Positions 45,003-54,686 of a stretch of DNA of 64,000 nt are shown here, piece after piece. Below the pieces are notes generated by a model. It did not search any database. It was not told where the DNA came from and worked only from the letters and a program-made list of their open reading frames with translations. A program made the position numbers and the translations under genes. Origin of the DNA: Tidjanibacter massiliensis (GTDB taxonomy: Bacteria; Bacteroidota; Bacteroidia; Bacteroidales; Rikenellaceae); the NCBI RefSeq assembly GCF_900104605.1, contig NZ_LT629960.1, forward strand, positions 1,550,001 through 1,614,000. Reading direction: 5' to 3'. Each line of letters starts with the position of its first letter. Within the stretch, counting starts at the first letter, position 1.

Positions 45003-47273
45003 TCAGCGGCGATGCCTTCCTCTGGACTTTCCCGGCTGCCTGTCCGGTGCTCCGCCCTGCTTTCCGGCCGCGGCCTGCCCCATCGGATGCAGCCTGCCGG
45101 TACCGAACTCGATGGTTCCCACCAGTTCGAAATCCAGCAGTTTGCGGGCAAGATCGGCATTTTTCACCCGAATGCGCACATTCTCTCCTAGCGTAAGGGT
45201 GCGACCGGTACGGTGACCGCGCAGGGCATAATTCTCCTCGTCGAACGAATAGACATCGTCGGTTATATCCCGTGTGGAGACCATGCCTTCGATATGCGTA
45301 TCGTCGAGCTCCACATAAACGCCCCACTCGGTAACGCCTGATATGACGCCGTCGAACTCCTGTCCAATCTTGTCCTCCATGAACTCCACCATCTTATACT
45401 TCACCGATGTACGCTCCGCCTCGGCAGCCACCACCTCCATATCGGAGGAGTGTTCGCACTGCTCGTTGTAAAACGCCACGTCGGGCGACTTGCCGCCGGC
45501 AAGGTAACGGGCGAGCAGCCGGTGTACCATCATGTCCGGATAACGGCGGATGGGCGAGGTGAAATGGGTATAGTAAGGAAACGCGAGTCCGTAGTGTCCG
45601 ATGTTGTCGGTCGAATAGTAGGCTTTCGCCATGGAGCGGATGGCGAGCGTCGAGATGACATTCTCTTCGCTTTTGCCCTTTATCTCCTTGAGCAGCCTGT
45701 TAATCTCGCGCGAAATCTCCTTTCCCTTGGCGTCCGGTTTGAAATAGTAGCCGAACTTGAGGATGAAGTTGCTGAAACGCTCCAGCTTGTCGGGGTCGGG
45801 CTTGTCGTGCACGCGGTAGACGAACGTCCGCTCCGCATTGGCACCCTTGCCTCGTTTTTTCCCCACAAACTCGGCCACCTTGCGGTTGGCCAGCAGCATG
45901 AACTCCTCGATAAGCTGGTTGGCCTCTTTCTGTACTTTGAAATAGACGCCTGTGGGTTTGCCTTGCTCGTCGAGGGTAAACTTCGCCTCCTCGCGGCCGA
46001 ACGTGATGGCGCCGTTGCGGAAACGCTCCGCACGCATCTTCTGGGCAAGCATGTTCAGCGTGAGCACCTCCTCCCTGAAATCCCCCTCGCCGGTTTCGAT
46101 AATGCGCTGCGCCTCCTCGTAGGTAAAGCGCCTGTCGGAACGGATGACGGTACGGCCCAGCCATTCGTTCGTGATATTCAGGTCGGCATCCATCTCGAAC
46201 ACGGCCGAGAAACAGAGTTTCTCCTCATCGGGCCTCAGCGAACAGAGGTAATTGGAGAGTTTCTCCGGCAACATCGGTATCGTACGGTCCACCAGATAGA
46301 CCGAAGTGGCGCGCTCACGGCCTTCGGCTTCTATGATGCTCTCTTCCTGCACATAATAGGTGACATCGGCAATGTGTACGCCCACTTCCCACCGGTTCTC
46401 CCCTACAGGACGTATCGAGAGCGCATCGTCGAAATCCTTGGCATCGGCCGGGTCGATGGTAAAGGTCGTCACTCCGCGGAAATCGCGCCGCCGGGCTATC
46501 TCTTCGGCCGGTATCAGCTCCGGAATGGCATCGGCCGCCTTCTCTACCTCCTCCGGATATTTATAGGGCAGGTTGAATTCGGCGAGGATGGCATGCATTT
46601 CGGTATCGTTGTCGCCCGCCGGACCGAGCACGTCGATGATTTCGCCCGTAGGCGACTTGGTGTCTGCCGGCCACTCCTTTATCTTCACCACGACCTTGTC
46701 TCCGTCGTGGAGTTCCATCCCTTTGGTATAGACGAATATGTCATAGGGCATCTTGCGCGAATCCACCCGCACGAAGGCGTGGTTGCGGGTAAGTTCCACC
46801 CGGCCCACGTACTGCCTGTCGGCCCGCTTCACGATTTCGGTTATCTCTCCTTCCGGGTCGCCGTTGCGCTTGCGGCGGATGACGACCAGTTTCACCACGT
46901 CGTCCTGCAGCGCATGATTCGTATTGCGCCCGTCGATATAGACATCCTTATCAAAGCCCTCTACTTTAACGTATGCGGCTCCGGAAGGTACGAGGTCCAC
47001 GACCCCTTCGTAGGAAGGCATCTGCGAGGTGCTCAGCCTGTATTTCCCGGGGAGGGCTTCCACAACCACTCCCTCCTTTACCATGGCGTCCACAATCTCT
47101 TTGGTGCGGTAACGCCCCTCCTTGTCGTTTCCGCCGCTGGCCGCAGCAAGGTTCTTTATCGTGTACTGCTTGCCCGGAAACGAGCGGAACAGTTCCGCTA
47201 TGACGGCGCTGCGGTCGGCGCCACGCCTCTTCGGGGTCCCCTTCGGCCCCCCTTCAGTCTTCTTCTTAGACAT
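45003..47273 (-). CDS. rnr: Ribonuclease R
   Basis: 756 residues. An N-terminal winged helix (AVIAELFRSFPGKQYTIKNLAAASGG), two cold-shock domains, the RNB catalytic core with IDPADAKDFDDALS (metal-binding Asp cluster), VGVHIADVTYYV and HFTSPIRRYPDMMVHRLL, and a C-terminal S1 domain (GQEFDGVISGVTEWGVYVELDDTHIEG) with a basic tail. It degrades structured RNA 3' to 5', including rRNA and tmRNA-tagged messages. The start MSKKKT at 47273 is chosen; an in-frame Met 11 codons upstream lies at the promoter box. Convergent with the MFS gene. Confidence 0.95.
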   Translation of the reverse strand: MSKKKTEGGPKGTPKRRGADRSAVIAELFRSFPGKQYTIKNLAAASGGNDKEGRYRTKEIVDAMVKEGVVVEALPGKYRLSTSQMPSYEGVVDLVPSGAAYVKVEGFDKDVYIDGRNTNHALQDDVVKLVVIRRKRNGDPEGEITEIVKRADRQYVGRVELTRNHAFVRVDSRKMPYDIFVYTKGMELHDGDKVVVKIKEWPADTKSPTGEIIDVLGPAGDNDTEMHAILAEFNLPYKYPEEVEKAADAIPELIPAEEIARRRDFRGVTTFTIDPADAKDFDDALSIRPVGENRWEVGVHIADVTYYVQEESIIEAEGRERATSVYLVDRTIPMLPEKLSNYLCSLRPDEEKLCFSAVFEMDADLNITNEWLGRTVIRSDRRFTYEEAQRIIETGEGDFREEVLTLNMLAQKMRAERFRNGAITFGREEAKFTLDEQGKPTGVYFKVQKEANQLIEEFMLLANRKVAEFVGKKRGKGANAERTFVYRVHDKPDPDKLERFSNFILKFGYYFKPDAKGKEISREINRLLKEIKGKSEENVISTLAIRSMAKAYYSTDNIGHYGLAFPYYTHFTSPIRRYPDMMVHRLLARYLAGGKSPDVAFYNEQCEHSSDMEVVAAEAERTSVKYKMVEFMEDKIGQEFDGVISGVTEWGVYVELDDTHIEGMVSTRDITDDVYSFDEENYALRGHRTGRTLTLGENVRIRVKNADLARKLLDFELVGTIEFGTGRLHPMGQAAAGKQGGAPDRQPGKSRGRHRR

Positions 47274-47293
47274 ATCATCGTTATTTCTCGGCC

Positions 47294-47301
47294 CAAAGGT
47301 A
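47294..47301 (-). promoter_or_regulatory. -7 box of rnr
   Basis: TACCTTTG on the minus strand, 21 bases upstream of the rnr start, which excludes a start further upstream. Confidence 0.55.
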
Positions 47302-47450
47302 CACATAAAAAACGGGTTATCGCCACCACCCGGCGCAATAAGGCCCGGAGAGAGACCATTTTACGCCGGACTTGGAAAGATTCGTCGGGCCCGGTACGAA
47401 AAAGGCAGAATAATTGCATATCTTTAAAAATCGGGAAACAGACATCATAC

Positions 47451-49097
47451 ATGAACAGAGACAACAACAAGCGGCTCTCGCGGACGGGCCGCATCCTTTT
47501 GATAAGCGGCATCGCGGTCGCCGTTCTGCTGGGCGCATGGTTCGGCATACAGGCGTGGTTGGGTCGCGAAGTGACGAAACTACTGGAGAGCGAACCGCTC
47601 AACCTCGACGGAAGCGCCTACATAACCGACGTCGGCAGAGTACGGGTAGACCTCGCCCGACGGAGCGTCACCCTGCACGGAGTCAGCGTAAAGACACAGA
47701 AGAACTCCCGTACACGGAAGCAAGGCCCCGTGCCCGTTCTCGAGGCCCGTGCCGAAAAGGTAAGCGCATCGGGCATCCACTATCGTAAGGGAAGGGATAC
47801 CGTACCAGGGGCACTGCACATACGCAGCCTCGAAGTCACCGCTCCCGAGGTGATATTCGAGGGCGTTCCCTGCCCCGAAGGGGACACCTGCCGTACCGCT
47901 GCTGCCGGAAAGAGGAACAAGCCAATGAAAATCGACATCGAACGTTTCGGAATAAGCGGAGCCACGATACACGCCGGCATCTGGGAAGGGAGCGAAAAGA
48001 ACAATTTCACTGCCGAAGGCCTCGACCTGACGCTGCTGCACCTGTCCTTCGGGAGCGGGATACCGAAGGAGACGCTCCGACAGGCGGACAGCGTTCCGGC
48101 CGGCGTCTCGGCCGTCAGCCTCTCCGTCCGAACCCTCGCCTACGTTTTCAAGAACGGAGCACTTAAGATGGAGGCGGACACCCTCTCGCTGGATTCGGGG
48201 AAAGGAATCCTTTCGGCCGGACGGCTGGCCCTGCTCCCGCAGTACGACAAGTACCAGTATGCCGTGCGCGTGGGCGACCACACCGACTGGGTGATGCTCG
48301 ACGTGCGGGAGATAGCCTGTTCAGGTGTCAGCCTTCCCTATCTCTCCGGTCACGACATGCTGCACGCCGACTCGGTCAGCGTGGGGAGCGTAGAGATAGA
48401 CAGCTACAAGGACCGCAACCAGCTCCAGTCGCCTGCATTCCGGCAGATGCTCTACACATCGGTACAACGTATCCCCGTCGGCATTGATTTTCCCGTCATC
48501 GACGCCCGCGGCATCAACATCCGCTACGAGGAGGTATCGAAAGGGGCCACCGTACCCGGCGTCGTCACCTTCACCGACATGGACGCCCGGATAACCGGCC
48601 TGACGAACCGACCCCAAAAGCCGACACAGCAATATCGAATTTACGCCGAAGGATACATGTTCGGCGGAGCTCTCGTCAAAACCACCCTCTCTCTCCCCGC
48701 CGACAGCAGCAACGACCGCTTTTCGCTCAAGGCGGAGGTAGGACCCATGTCGGCCACCATCGCCTCGCCGGTCACCGAACCCATCGCCAACGTTCGCATC
48801 GTATCGGGCGACCTCCATTCGGTGAACGTGGAGCTCTCCGGAAGCTCCGTCAAGGCGCAGTCAGTCGTGGACATGCGTTATAACAACCTGCAAATAGCCA
48901 TTTTGCACAAGAAAGACCCCGAACGGGAACGGGAATTGCTCACCACCATCGCGAACGGCATGGTACTGCACCGGGACAATCCCGAAGGCGGCAAACTCCG
49001 CATCGGGCACGGCTTCTATGAACGCGACCCGCAGAAATCGTTCTGGAATTATCTCTGGAAGACCTCCTTCGCCGGCGTCACGGATATCGTAATGTAA
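47451..49097 (+). CDS. AsmA-like/DUF748-type envelope protein
   Basis: 548 residues with one N-terminal membrane helix (LLISGIAVAVLLGAWFGIQAWL, about 14-35) and a long periplasmic part built of repeating beta-strand ladders: repeated runs such as LDGSAYITDVGRVRVDLARRSVTLHGVSV and ITVEIDSYK-like strands. A Cys pair sits in EGVPCPEGDTC (about residue 145). This is the pattern of AsmA/TamB/YhdP-like bridge proteins that carry lipids between membranes, though no closer family is certain. The start at 47451 is fixed by the signal anchor; TATCTTTA at 47419-47426 is a near-consensus -7 box. The frame is open far upstream as a shadow of rnr. Confidence 0.65.
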   Translation: MNRDNNKRLSRTGRILLISGIAVAVLLGAWFGIQAWLGREVTKLLESEPLNLDGSAYITDVGRVRVDLARRSVTLHGVSVKTQKNSRTRKQGPVPVLEARAEKVSASGIHYRKGRDTVPGALHIRSLEVTAPEVIFEGVPCPEGDTCRTAAAGKRNKPMKIDIERFGISGATIHAGIWEGSEKNNFTAEGLDLTLLHLSFGSGIPKETLRQADSVPAGVSAVSLSVRTLAYVFKNGALKMEADTLSLDSGKGILSAGRLALLPQYDKYQYAVRVGDHTDWVMLDVREIACSGVSLPYLSGHDMLHADSVSVGSVEIDSYKDRNQLQSPAFRQMLYTSVQRIPVGIDFPVIDARGINIRYEEVSKGATVPGVVTFTDMDARITGLTNRPQKPTQQYRIYAEGYMFGGALVKTTLSLPADSSNDRFSLKAEVGPMSATIASPVTEPIANVRIVSGDLHSVNVELSGSSVKAQSVVDMRYNNLQIAILHKKDPERERELLTTIANGMVLHRDNPEGGKLRIGHGFYERDPQKSFWNYLWKTSFAGVTDIVM

Positions 49098-49150
49098 TCC
49101 CCCGCCGGCGGACGAAACTTGCGGATGCCTCCGCACGGGCCGGCCAAGCA

Positions 49151-49189
49151 AATTCAGGGGCGGGAACAAACTGTTCCCGCCCCTGAATT
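49151..49189 (+). terminator. Bidirectional terminator between AsmA-like and PRODH genes
   Basis: A perfect 18-bp stem (49151-49168 with 49172-49189) with a three-base loop and core AGGGGCGGGAA, the same core as in the aspA terminator. It lies between converging genes. Confidence 0.8.
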
Positions 49190-49211
49190 CATCTGCGCTT
49201 TCCGACCGGAA

Positions 49212-50393
49212 TCACCGCTCCCGACGGGCCTCCCGACGGCGCTTCATCTCGGCCCGAAGCACGTCGAGCTCGCGTGTGGTCTGCCCCGCCATGGAGGTGT
49301 TCTCCTCCGCACGGCGGATAAGATACGGAAGCACGTCCCGTACCCGGGCATAAGGCACGTACTTGACCACGTTATATCCCGCGGCCGCCAGATTGAAAGA
49401 GATATGGTCGCCCATGCCGTGGAGCTGGGCGAAGAAGATACGCCGGTCGTTGCGCTCCAGCCCCTTCTCATCCATCAGCCGTGCAAGCCGGTAATTGCTC
49501 GTTTCGTTGTGGCTGCCCATGAAAATCTCCATCCGGTCGATATGCTCCACCGCGAACGCCACGCCTTCGTCAAAATTGGCATCGGTGGCCTCTTTCGTGG
49601 GGCATATCGGGTCGGGATACCCCATTGCTGCAGCCCGTGCACGCTCCTCCTCCATATAAGCGCCGCGCACGAACTTCACGCCGGCCACATAATCCGCCTG
49701 CCGGGCATCTTCGTACAGCCTGCGCAGATAGGGCATCCGGTCGCAGCGGTACATCTGGAGCGTGGCGAATACGATGGCCCGTCCGCCGTTGTACCTGTGC
49801 ATGGCCTCCTCCGTCAGCCGGTCCACCGCATCCTGGAACCGGACATCTTCGGCATCGACGAGTATCCGCACCCCATGCCTGTGAGCCAGAGCGCAGAGCG
49901 CATCGAAACGCGCGGCGAATGCATCGAATCCGGTACGCTCCGCAGCCGTGAGCGTCTCCGGGTGCTCCGATGCCTTGGCCAGCAGGGTATCCGTCGTAAG
50001 CGTCGAAGGCTTGAACACCGCGTAGGCAACGTTCTTGTTACGAGCGGCATACTCTATCGAACGTTCGGTCTCGGCGAAAACCGCCTCGATTCCCACGGGC
50101 GTCTGTTCGCTCTCGGCCGAGTAGTCGAGAGCCGCCTTCACACCCGCCCGTTCGAGACCGTCCACCGTCGGCCCGCACTCCTCGAGCGTCTCTCCGCCGA
50201 CGAACTGCCGGTAAAGGGTCGGTTTCACAATCCACCCCACCGGCAGATGCAGCCGGGCAGCCGCACCGCACGCCCGCTTGCCGGCCTTCACGAGGCCGGG
50301 CCTCTTCATCATACGGAAGAGCATGAGGGCGTTCCGCATCTCACCGTCGCTTTTGCGGGCGAATGCGGTCTTGGTATCGTTGAAATCCAACAT
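49212..50393 (-). CDS. Proline dehydrogenase
   Basis: 393 residues, a TIM barrel of the PRODH family. Sequences seen are YAVFKPSTLT, RILVDAEDVRFQDAVD (FAD region), VFATLQMYRCD, GVKFVRGAYMEEERARA (the RGAYxxxE substrate/FAD motif) and FAQLHGMGDHISFNLA. It oxidises proline to pyrroline-5-carboxylate with FAD. It lies downstream of the P5C dehydrogenase gene with a 9-base gap, so PutA functions are split into two proteins made from one message. Its C-terminus is a basic helix (RAEMKRRREARRER). Confidence 0.93.
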   Translation of the reverse strand: MLDFNDTKTAFARKSDGEMRNALMLFRMMKRPGLVKAGKRACGAAARLHLPVGWIVKPTLYRQFVGGETLEECGPTVDGLERAGVKAALDYSAESEQTPVGIEAVFAETERSIEYAARNKNVAYAVFKPSTLTTDTLLAKASEHPETLTAAERTGFDAFAARFDALCALAHRHGVRILVDAEDVRFQDAVDRLTEEAMHRYNGGRAIVFATLQMYRCDRMPYLRRLYEDARQADYVAGVKFVRGAYMEEERARAAAMGYPDPICPTKEATDANFDEGVAFAVEHIDRMEIFMGSHNETSNYRLARLMDEKGLERNDRRIFFAQLHGMGDHISFNLAAAGYNVVKYVPYARVRDVLPYLIRRAEENTSMAGQTTRELDVLRAEMKRRREARRER

Positions 50394-50402
50394 GGCCGGC
50401 CC

Positions 50403-52034
50403 CTATTTCTCGCCGAGGAACGGATAGCGGAAATCCGTCGGGGGAACAAGCGTCTCCTTGATGGCCCGCACATTCGTCCAGCGTATCAGGTTGAGGGCGC
50501 TGCCCGCCTTGTCGTTGGTACCCGAAGCTCGTGAACCGCCGAAAGGCTGCTGCGACACGACAGCCCCCGTAGGCTTGTCGTTGATATAGAAGTTGCCGGC
50601 CGCATAGCGGAGTCTCTCCATCGCGGTCGTTATCGCCGCGCGGTCGCGGGCGAAGATGGAACCGGTCAGAGCATAGGGCGAAGAGGCGTCGCACAGGTCG
50701 AGCGTCTCCTCGTATTTCGCATCGTCGTACACGAAGACGGTGATGACCGGACCGAACAGCTCCTCCACCATGGTCTTGAACTTCGGGTCGGTGGTGACGA
50801 TGACGGTAGGTTCGATGAAATAACCCACGGACTTGTCCCCCCTGCCGCCGAATACGACCTCGGCGTCGGACGAATGTTTCGCATACTCGATGTTCGCCAT
50901 GATGTTGTCGAACGAAGGTTCGTCGATGACGGCATTCACGAGATTGGTAAAGTCGCGCACATCGCCCATCTTCACCTCCCGCAGCATATCCCCTATTTCG
51001 GAACGTATACTGCCCCAGAGCGATTTCGGGATGTATGCCCTCGAAGCTGCGGAACACTTCTGCCCCTGATACTCGAACGCGCCGCGCACAATGGCCGCTG
51101 CCACTTCCGTCGTCGGGGAAGAAGGGTGTACGAAGATGAAGTCCTTGCCGCCCGTTTCGCCCACGATTCTGGGATAGGACTTATAGCCCGCGAGATTGGC
51201 GCCGATTTGCCCCCAGAGGTAGTTGAAGGTCGCCGTCGAGCCGGTGAAGTGGAAGCCGCCCAGGTCGGGACTCGCCGTTATCACCTTGCCCATCAGGCTC
51301 CCCTGGCCGGGGACGAAGTTCACCACGCCATCGGGCAGGCCCGCCTCGCGGAATATCTGCATTACGAGATAATTGGAGTAGAGGGCGGTGGTCGAAGGCT
51401 TCCATATCGTCGTATTGCCCATCAGCACGGGCGACATGTTGAGGTTGGAAGCGATGGCCGTAAAGTTGAACGGCGTGAGGGCGAACACGAAACCCTCCAG
51501 GGGCCGGTATTCCATGCGGTTGATGACTCCTTTTTCCGAACAGGGCTGGTCGGCATAGATATCTCCCGCGAAGAAGTTGTTGAAGCGCAGGAAATCCACC
51601 AGTTCGCACGGGGCGTCTATTTCGGCCTGGAAAGGATTTTTACTCTGGCCGAGCATCACCGAGGCATTGACGAGGTAACGATATTTCGTGGCGATGAGTT
51701 CCGCCGCACGCTGCAGGATGGAGGCACGTTCCACCCACGGCATCCGGGCCCACTCGCGGTGGGCCTTCATGGCAGCCTCTATCGCCATCCGCACCTCCTT
51801 CTCTCCGGCCTTGTGATAGGTAGCGAGTACATGTCTGTGGTCGTGCGGCATCACCACTTCGCCGGTATCGCCCGTGCGTACCTCGCGGCCGCCGATAACG
51901 AGCGGTATCTCCCACTTCTCGGATGCGAGCCGGTGGAGCGCCTTTTTAAGTTCCGCCTTCTCCTCCGAACCGGGAGCGTATCCCTTCACCGGTTCGTTGC
52001 ACGGCTTCTGAAATTTGAATAGAGCGTTGTTCAT
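50403..52034 (-). CDS. pruA: L-glutamate gamma-semialdehyde dehydrogenase (P5C dehydrogenase)
   Basis: 543 residues of the aldehyde dehydrogenase superfamily. FALTPFNFTAIASNLNMSP (NAD fold), FTGSTATFNYLW, the general-base region GETGGKDFIFVH, the catalytic Cys in EYQGQKCSAASRAY and the end FGGSRASGTNDKAGS mark the P5CDH group 1. It oxidises glutamate semialdehyde to glutamate, the second step of proline degradation. First gene of the pair with PRODH. The start MNNALFKFQKPCNEPVKGY at 52034 matches family N-termini; a TAAATTTG box lies 31 bases upstream. Confidence 0.94.
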   Translation of the reverse strand: MNNALFKFQKPCNEPVKGYAPGSEEKAELKKALHRLASEKWEIPLVIGGREVRTGDTGEVVMPHDHRHVLATYHKAGEKEVRMAIEAAMKAHREWARMPWVERASILQRAAELIATKYRYLVNASVMLGQSKNPFQAEIDAPCELVDFLRFNNFFAGDIYADQPCSEKGVINRMEYRPLEGFVFALTPFNFTAIASNLNMSPVLMGNTTIWKPSTTALYSNYLVMQIFREAGLPDGVVNFVPGQGSLMGKVITASPDLGGFHFTGSTATFNYLWGQIGANLAGYKSYPRIVGETGGKDFIFVHPSSPTTEVAAAIVRGAFEYQGQKCSAASRAYIPKSLWGSIRSEIGDMLREVKMGDVRDFTNLVNAVIDEPSFDNIMANIEYAKHSSDAEVVFGGRGDKSVGYFIEPTVIVTTDPKFKTMVEELFGPVITVFVYDDAKYEETLDLCDASSPYALTGSIFARDRAAITTAMERLRYAAGNFYINDKPTGAVVSQQPFGGSRASGTNDKAGSALNLIRWTNVRAIKETLVPPTDFRYPFLGEK

Positions 52035-52064
52035 AAAATAGTAGGTTAGAAATTTAGAATCCCT

Positions 52065-52072
52065 CAAATTTA
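52065..52072 (-). promoter_or_regulatory. -7 box of the pruA/PRODH operon
   Basis: TAAATTTG on the minus strand, 31 bases before the pruA start. The frame's earlier Met lies between the box and 52034, so 52034 is the better start. Confidence 0.5.
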
Positions 52073-52219
52073 ACCTTTTTTCGGATATACGGAACGCTCC
52101 TTTCCGCTTTTTTCAGAGATACGCCGCAACCGCCGCCGGACATGCCCTCCCGCGGCACTCCCCCGTCACCCGCAGGGACGGACCCTTTTCCCGCACAGGA
52201 CGCCCCGAACGGTACGGCA

Positions 52220-53014
52220 TCACGCCTCCCCGGAGCGGGGGTAAACGATATCCTTCACCTGTTCGATGACCTTCCGCGCCGCCTCGTATCCGATGTCGAA
52301 AATCTCCCTGCCCTTGTCGAGCTGGGTATTGCCGTAGATGGAGAGCCCGTCGGGTTCTATCAGTATGTCGGCATTACGCCGGTCGTGGATGACGTTGCAG
52401 TGCGACATCAGGTGATAGGTGCGCATCAGGATACCGAATACGTTGTGGCGGTAATCCCTGTCGGGCACGATTTTGCTGAGGTTCACGGCCACCACCTTCT
52501 CGCACCGGCCGCGGATGACCGACACGGGCAGATTCATCAGCACGCCGCCGTCCACGTAGTGGTCGCCCTCTATCTCGATGGGGGTGAAAAGGCCGGGCAC
52601 GCAGCACGAGGCCGCGATGCGGGGCGCTATCTCCCCCTCCCGGAAGTGGACGCTCCGCCCCGTATCGAGGTTGGTCGCCGTCACCGCCAGCGGCAAGGAG
52701 AGCTCTTCGATGCGCCCGACCGACAGGGTGTCGCGCAGGAAACCGTAGAAGTTATCGAGGTTCATGAAACCGCCGCGCGAACGGGTAAAACCCGTAAAAC
52801 TCCGGAACTCCCTGCTCATGAAGAGTTCCAACACCTCCTCCGGTCTCTTGCCGTCGGCGATGAATACACCCGCCACCGCGCCGATGCTGACCCCTGCAAT
52901 GATTTCCGGCCTGATGCCGTACTCGAAAAGCGCCTGTAGCGCACCGAGATGCGCATATCCCTTCACGAAACCGCCGCTCAAGGCGAATCCCGTCCCGTAA
53001 CATTCGTCCGTCAT
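52220..53014 (-). CDS. Patatin-like phospholipase family protein
   Basis: 264 residues from MTDECYGTG, or 279 from an upstream Met at 53059. The oxyanion loop is FALSGGFVKGYAHLGAL, the nucleophile elbow GVSIG (Ser), and the catalytic Asp in VDGGVLMNLP. This is the RssA/YlbK-like short patatin layout, a cytosolic or membrane-associated Ser-Asp lipase/acyl hydrolase. Substrate unknown. It stands alone between two leftward and rightward genes; TATCTTAG (53095-53102, minus strand) is a weak -7 box that would suit either start. Confidence 0.88.
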   Translation of the reverse strand: MTDECYGTGFALSGGFVKGYAHLGALQALFEYGIRPEIIAGVSIGAVAGVFIADGKRPEEVLELFMSREFRSFTGFTRSRGGFMNLDNFYGFLRDTLSVGRIEELSLPLAVTATNLDTGRSVHFREGEIAPRIAASCCVPGLFTPIEIEGDHYVDGGVLMNLPVSVIRGRCEKVVAVNLSKIVPDRDYRHNVFGILMRTYHLMSHCNVIHDRRNADILIEPDGLSIYGNTQLDKGREIFDIGYEAARKVIEQVKDIVYPRSGEA

Positions 53015-53218
53015 AGACAAAAACCGTTTTTGAATTCCCGCACGGGACACCCGTGCCATAATCGTTTCGGGCAGCCGGCGCGGAATACTGCGGTGCTAAG
53101 ATAGAAAAATAAACCGTTCCGACCGCAACGACAATCATTGTGCATTCCGAACAGAATCCGTACCTTGCAATCGGTAACATTACCGCACGACGACGATTCG
53201 ACAAAAAACACCGACAGA

Positions 53219-54583
53219 ATGAAAAGATTGCTGCTGCCGCTCCTGGCTATAACATTGGCTTTCGCTCCGGCCAGAGGACAGGACATTACGGGCGACTGGT
53301 ACGGAACCCTCGAAATAGGCCCGCAAAAGCTCGCCCTGGTCTTCCATATCAGCGAAAACGAAGGGAGATACGCGACCGTCATGGACAGCCCCGACCAGCA
53401 TGCCGAAGGATTGGAGACCTCTTCGACCGTATTCGACGGCACGACCCTGACCGTCCGGGCCGCCGCTCTGGGAATGACCTACGAAGGCGCATTCGCCGCT
53501 GATACCCTGAAGGGAACGTTCCGGCAGGGAGGGCTCGCCCTGCCGCTGACCTTCACGCGCCATAAAGTGGAACGGGCGAGGCCGCAGTCGCCCCGGCCGC
53601 CCTTCCCCTACACCGCGAAAGAGGTCGCATTCGACAACTCCGCTGCGGGCATCACGCTTGCAGGAACCCTGACACTGCCCGCCGGAGAAGGTCCCTTCCC
53701 CGCCGTTGTCCTCGTGACCGGTTCGGGGGCACAGAACCGCGACGAAGAGCTCCTCGGCCACAAACCGTTCCTCGTACTGGCCGACTGGCTGACACGCAAC
53801 GGCATCGCCGTCCTGCGCTATGACGACCGCGGAACGGCCGCTTCGGAAGGCGACTACGCCTCCGCCACGCTGCAGGATTTCGCCTCCGATGCGGCAAGCG
53901 CCCTGCGCTGGCTCGCCGCACGGCCCGAAACGGCCGCCACAGGCATTATCGGCCACAGCGAAGGGGGCATCATCGCCTACATGCTGGCCGGCGGCGGAGA
54001 GGCCCCCGACTTCATCGTTTCGATGGCGGGACCGGCCGTCAAGGGGACGGAATTCATGCGTGAACAGCGCCGCCTCATCACCGAAAGGATGGGCCTTCCC
54101 GAATCGGCCTTCCGCCAGAACGAACAGATGGTGGAGTACATGATAGAGGTGACCGACCGATACCCCTACGACTATGTAGAAACGCACCTCGATTCGCTTG
54201 CAGCGACCGTGCTGCCGGCCTTCATGCGTAACGATACGCTCGCCGTAAACCAAATCAAAACGGGACTTCTGCAATCCGCCGTACCCGAGATGGTATCGCT
54301 CAGGCGTTACGACCCGGCCGCAGACCTTGCACGCATCACCTGCCCGGTGCTGGCTCTGGTGGGCGAGAAGGACGTACAGGTACCGCCCTCAGTCGTGGAA
54401 CTCCCGCTGCGCGAAGGCATCAACCCGGCTGCAGACCTCACCGTCAAGGTGTACCCGGACCTCAACCACCTCTTCCAGCACGCCGGAACGGGCCTGCCTG
54501 CGGAATACGGGGAGATAGAGGAGACCCTCTCGCCCGAAGTGCTCGCCGACATCGCGGCATGGATAAAACAGGTTGCAGAATAA
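53219..54583 (+). CDS. Exported alpha/beta hydrolase (dienelactone-hydrolase-like peptidase/esterase)
   Basis: 454 residues. The start at 53219 gives a signal peptide (MKRLLLPLLAITLAFAPARG). Residues about 22-120 form a small beta domain (DITGDWYGTLEIGPQKLALVFHI), also found in front of S9-like hydrolases of Bacteroidetes. The hydrolase domain has VVLVTGSGAQNRDEEL, VLRYDDRGTAASEGDY, the nucleophile elbow GIIGHSEGGIIAY, Asp in VGEKDVQV and His in YPDLNHLFQHA. Periplasmic ester or peptide bond hydrolysis is likely; substrate unknown. TTG (53138-53140) and TACCTTGC (53161-53168), 20 bases apart, are a near-consensus promoter. Confidence 0.88.
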   Translation: MKRLLLPLLAITLAFAPARGQDITGDWYGTLEIGPQKLALVFHISENEGRYATVMDSPDQHAEGLETSSTVFDGTTLTVRAAALGMTYEGAFAADTLKGTFRQGGLALPLTFTRHKVERARPQSPRPPFPYTAKEVAFDNSAAGITLAGTLTLPAGEGPFPAVVLVTGSGAQNRDEELLGHKPFLVLADWLTRNGIAVLRYDDRGTAASEGDYASATLQDFASDAASALRWLAARPETAATGIIGHSEGGIIAYMLAGGGEAPDFIVSMAGPAVKGTEFMREQRRLITERMGLPESAFRQNEQMVEYMIEVTDRYPYDYVETHLDSLAATVLPAFMRNDTLAVNQIKTGLLQSAVPEMVSLRRYDPAADLARITCPVLALVGEKDVQVPPSVVELPLREGINPAADLTVKVYPDLNHLFQHAGTGLPAEYGEIEETLSPEVLADIAAWIKQVAE

Positions 54584-54619
54584 TGCCGACAGCCTAACCG
54601 TATCCATCGGGAAACAGAA

Positions 54620-54661
54620 ACCGGCCGGAGGGGACAGCTTGTTCTGTCCCCTCCGGCCGGT
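54620..54661 (+). terminator. Terminator between converging hydrolase and ndk genes
   Basis: A perfect 18-bp stem (ACCGGCCGGAGGGGACAG and complement) with loop CTTGTT, followed by CTTTCC. 36 bases after the hydrolase stop. Confidence 0.75.
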
Positions 54662-54686
54662 CTTTCCTCCGTCGGCCCTGCCGCGC

